Positions 62,240 to 64,000 of a stretch of 64,000 nucleotides of DNA are shown in pieces. Source of the DNA: Pandoraea commovens (GTDB taxonomy: Bacteria; Pseudomonadota; Gammaproteobacteria; Burkholderiales; Burkholderiaceae); NCBI RefSeq assembly GCF_902459615.1, contig NZ_CABPSA010000003.1:478840-542839 (forward strand), in the 5' to 3' direction. The position numbers and the translations under genes were made by a program. The first letter of the stretch is position 1; every line of letters begins with the position of its first letter. Below the pieces are notes generated by a model. That model was not told the DNA's origin. It saw only the letters and a program-made list of their open reading frames with translations, and searched no databases.

Positions 62240-63448
62240 ATGACGCAAAAATCCGCAATGCCACCCGTCGTCTACTTGTTAGGACTGACCGTCTTCGCCA
62301 TGACCACGGCCGAATTCATGGTCGCCGGAATGATGCCCGCACTGGCCGATGCGATGAACGTCGGCATCGGCAAGATCGGCAACCTGATCTCGCTTTATGC
62401 TCTTGGCATGACCATCGGCGGCCCGGTCCTCACCGCCGTGCTGCTCGCGCTGCGCACGCCGCATAAGCGCGCCCTCATCTGGCTGCTCGCGATCAACGTG
62501 GCCGGAGGCGTACTCGCCGCCATGTCGACCCGCTATGAAATGATGGCCATCGCGCGAATCATCATGGGCGTGGCCAGCTCGGCAACGTTCGGGGTCGCGC
62601 TCACGCTCTGTGCCGATCTCGTCGCACCGTCGGTGCGCGGACGCGCCGCCTCCTTCGTGCTCGGCGGACTGATGTTCTCGCCAGTGGTCGGCGTGCCGCT
62701 CACCGCGTTCATCGAACAACACTGCGGCTGGCGCGCCAGCTTCTGGCTCGTCGCTGTGCTCGCTGCACTCTGTACCGTCGCGATTGCGCTGTGGGCACCG
62801 GCCGACCATAAGCAGGATGGGACCGACGCTGAAGTCGTCAGCCTGTCCGGCGAATTCCGTTCGTTGCTGAATCGTCCGCTGTGGGCCGCATTTGCGACCA
62901 GCGGGTTGATCATCGGCGCCACGTTCGCTGCGTTCAGCTATTTCTCGCCGATCTTTTTGAATGTGGCTGGTATGTCTGCCAGCGCGATTCCGAATCTGCT
63001 CGCGATGTACGGCATCGCGAACATCATCGGCAACGCCGTCGTCGGACGCTTCGCCGACCGTCATACGCTCACGGTGCTGGTGGCCGGTTTGTCAGTGCTC
63101 GCACTCGCCCTGATCAGCTTCGCGCTTTGGGCCGAACTGACGCCGGTCGGCATCGCCGCGTTTGCTGCCATCGGCCTGACGGGCGTCTCGCTCAATCCGG
63201 CAATGGTCGCGCGGGTGATGCGCGCCGCAGCGCCGGGGCCGCTGGTCAATACGATGCATACGTCGGTGATTACTGCGGGCCTCGCCTTCGGGACGTGGGC
63301 CGGTGGTGCCGCGATCGACGCGGGTTACAGCATGCGTGCACCATTGTGGATTGGTGCCGCAATGGCCGCCGTCGGTCTCGCCAGTTTGTTGCCTTACCTT
63401 CGCTCGGGTCTCGCACAAGCCCCCGAAACTGCCTGCTCGACGACCTGA
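62240..63448 (+). CDS. MFS efflux transporter (CmlA/AraJ-like, DHA1)
   Basis: From ATG 62240 the 402-residue protein has twelve helices with the DHA1 signature in TM1 (FAMTTAEFMVAGMMPALADA). TM5 motif C FSPVVGVPLTAFIEQHCGWR follows. Homologues in this branch (AraJ, CmlR-type) export sugars or drugs such as chloramphenicol. The frame can open seven codons earlier; neither start has a strong ribosome binding site. It follows the TetR gene. Its stop is only six bases from the stop of the first minus-strand microprotein gene, with no terminator between. Confidence 0.88.
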   Translation: MTQKSAMPPVVYLLGLTVFAMTTAEFMVAGMMPALADAMNVGIGKIGNLISLYALGMTIGGPVLTAVLLALRTPHKRALIWLLAINVAGGVLAAMSTRYEMMAIARIIMGVASSATFGVALTLCADLVAPSVRGRAASFVLGGLMFSPVVGVPLTAFIEQHCGWRASFWLVAVLAALCTVAIALWAPADHKQDGTDAEVVSLSGEFRSLLNRPLWAAFATSGLIIGATFAAFSYFSPIFLNVAGMSASAIPNLLAMYGIANIIGNAVVGRFADRHTLTVLVAGLSVLALALISFALWAELTPVGIAAFAAIGLTGVSLNPAMVARVMRAAAPGPLVNTMHTSVITAGLAFGTWAGGAAIDAGYSMRAPLWIGAAMAAVGLASLLPYLRSGLAQAPETACSTT

Positions 63449-63454
63449 ACTGAA

Positions 63455-63562
63455 TCAAAAGACGGTGGCAGCGACGTCCGAGAAGAAGTTGTGGAGAGAC
63501 TCGGAATCGCTGCCCCAGGCCACTGCGTTCATCGTCGGATTAGTCATCATCCCGCATCCCAT
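63455..63562 (-). CDS. Microprotein A of the tandem array (35 aa, divergent copy)
   Basis: A 35-codon gene too short for usual annotation. ATG at 63562 is preceded by AGGAGG with a 6-nt spacer, one of the best ribosome binding sites in the window. The product opens MGCGMMTNPTMNAVAW and closes with FFSDVAATVF. It keeps the array's W-x9-F-[FL]-x-D core (Trp16, Phe26, Asp29) and a terminal Phe, but its N-terminal half is unlike copies B and C. It is 45 nt beyond copy B on the same strand and is the last gene of the array. Function unknown. Confidence 0.65.
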   Translation of the reverse strand: MGCGMMTNPTMNAVAWGSDSESLHNFFSDVAATVF

Positions 63563-63607
63563 CTCAAGCCTCCTGCTATTGATGGTTTCCGTTGCGCCAA
63601 TCGCGCA

Positions 63608-63718
63608 TTACATGAAGATATTGACCGTGTCGGCGAGAAACTTTGCGACAGGTGCCGCAGCACGTGCCCAGCTTCCGATCATGACCAGTCCGTCGCAGAT
63701 GAGTCCGATTGCGGGCAT
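63608..63718 (-). CDS. Microprotein B of the tandem array (36 aa)
   Basis: A 36-residue peptide gene with GGAGG six bases before ATG 63718. The product opens MPAIGLICDGLV and continues with a Trp at 17, APVAKFLAD at 22-30 and a terminal Phe-Met. It aligns without gaps to copy C with 21 of 35 identical residues. It is largely hydrophobic with one Asp (9), one Arg, one Lys (26) and one Asp (30), so close to neutral and probably an amphipathic or membrane-inserting helix. Spacing to copies A and C is 45 and 49 nt. No known family was recognised. Confidence 0.72.
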   Translation of the reverse strand: MPAIGLICDGLVMIGSWARAAAPVAKFLADTVNIFM

Positions 63719-63767
63719 GTCACACCTCCAGTTTTGATTCGTCGTTTTGCGTTAGTCGCGGGAATGT

Positions 63768-63875
63768 TCAGAACAGCGCCAGCACGTCGTTGAAGAACTT
63801 CGCCACCGGGGCAGCCCGGCTTGCCCACGTGCCTACGGTCACCAGTGCGTCGCAGATCGGTCCGATTGCAGCCAT
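63768..63875 (-). CDS. Microprotein C of the tandem array (35 aa)
   Basis: A 35-residue peptide gene with GGAGG six bases before ATG 63875. The product opens MAAIGPICDALV, has Trp17 and the segment APVAKFFNDV, and ends in LALF. The last 76 nt of its coding strand are identical to the visible part of copy D, 157 bp away, so the two are recent duplicates. The 49-nt spacer to copy B is closely similar to that between C and D. Function unknown; a membrane-active or signalling peptide is possible. Confidence 0.72.
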   Translation of the reverse strand: MAAIGPICDALVTVGTWASRAAPVAKFFNDVLALF

Positions 63876-63924
63876 GTCACACCTCCAGTCTTGTTTCGTT
63901 GTTTCGCGTTAGTCGCGGGAAATT

Positions 63925-64000
63925 TCAGAACAGCGCCAGCACGTCGTTGAAGAACTTCGCCACCGGGGCAGCCCGGCTTGCCCACGTGCCTACGGTCACC
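63925..64000 (-). CDS. Microprotein D of the tandem array, partial
   Basis: The C-terminal 24 codons and stop of a further copy run off the right edge. The sequence from 63925 to 64000 is identical to 63768-63843 in copy C. The start, and any further copies, promoter or partner genes, lie outside the window. Confidence 0.7.
   Translation of the reverse strand, partial: VTVGTWASRAAPVAKFFNDVLALF

Noticed and set aside
63303-63912. Plus-strand frames across the microprotein array (63303-63737, 63491-63793, 63709-63912)
   Set aside because: They lack ribosome binding sites and are antisense to the peptide frames, which carry GGAGG sites and conserved residues.

Overview
The window is 64 kb of GC-rich chromosome (no 16S/23S, no phage or transposase genes) that reads as a betaproteobacterium of the order Burkholderiales, most likely Burkholderiaceae and possibly Pandoraea. 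That assignment is inferred from codon bias, a DUF4148 periplasmic protein, many LysR regulators, an AtoE-type short-chain fatty acid carrier and mmsAB; no marker gene here proves the genus. Gene density is high and most genes are single-copy metabolic, transport or regulatory functions, often set as a LysR regulator divergent from its likely target.

Layout. 1-9.3 kb: the 3' part of a hybrid histidine kinase, an MHS-type transporter with a small partner and LysR regulator, two small conserved genes, an O-antigen ligase-like protein with a glycosyltransferase, and a YeiH-type transporter. 9.4-21.9 kb: an isomerase of the DsbA fold, an SGNH hydrolase, a yfiR-yfiN-yfiB cyclic-di-GMP operon, a PAS-GGDEF-EAL protein preceded by a 16-codon upstream ORF, glutathione-dependent formaldehyde dehydrogenase, an SH3 protein with a Gly/Pro tail, an APC permease behind a long structured gap, and a cupin. 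22-31.5 kb: kefF-kefC, AtoE, a ferritin-like protein, DUF4148, an ArsR/SRPBCC pair with a clear operator, and bestrophin. 31.6-44.3 kb: a valine-catabolism cluster (substrate-binding protein, mmsA, mmsB) with a LysR gene, a second LysR/MFS pair, nat, a VOC protein, zapE, a LysR/quinone reductase pair and a LysE exporter.

44.4-50.8 kb is the most coherent accessory module. A solitary homodimeric pyruvate-dehydrogenase E1 gene (aceE type, without E2 or E3) is divergent from a MarR regulator. Just past marR lies a 408-residue protein that aligns only with the C-terminal half of the E1 and lacks the thiamine-diphosphate motif. That gene is divergent from a glutathione S-transferase and an SMR transporter. 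Both divergent intergenic regions carry palindromes built on GATTGCA-N2-TGCAATC, so one MarR protein probably controls all five genes.

51-61.3 kb: a 1006-residue autotransporter, a Tat-exported MmgE/PrpD protein with a divergent LysR, small and lipoprotein hypotheticals, a gamma-glutamyltransferase, a CPBP membrane protease and tRNA-Gly(CCC). 61.5-64 kb: a TetR/MFS pair, then, on the minus strand and running off the window, a tandem array of at least four genes for 35-36 residue peptides with strong ribosome binding sites and about 157 bp spacing. This array was not recognised as any known family and is the best candidate for something undescribed.

A recurrent oddity is short tandem repeats (9-14 bp units) sitting at or just beyond the 3' ends of genes (10141, 11763, 16741, 43564, 44361).
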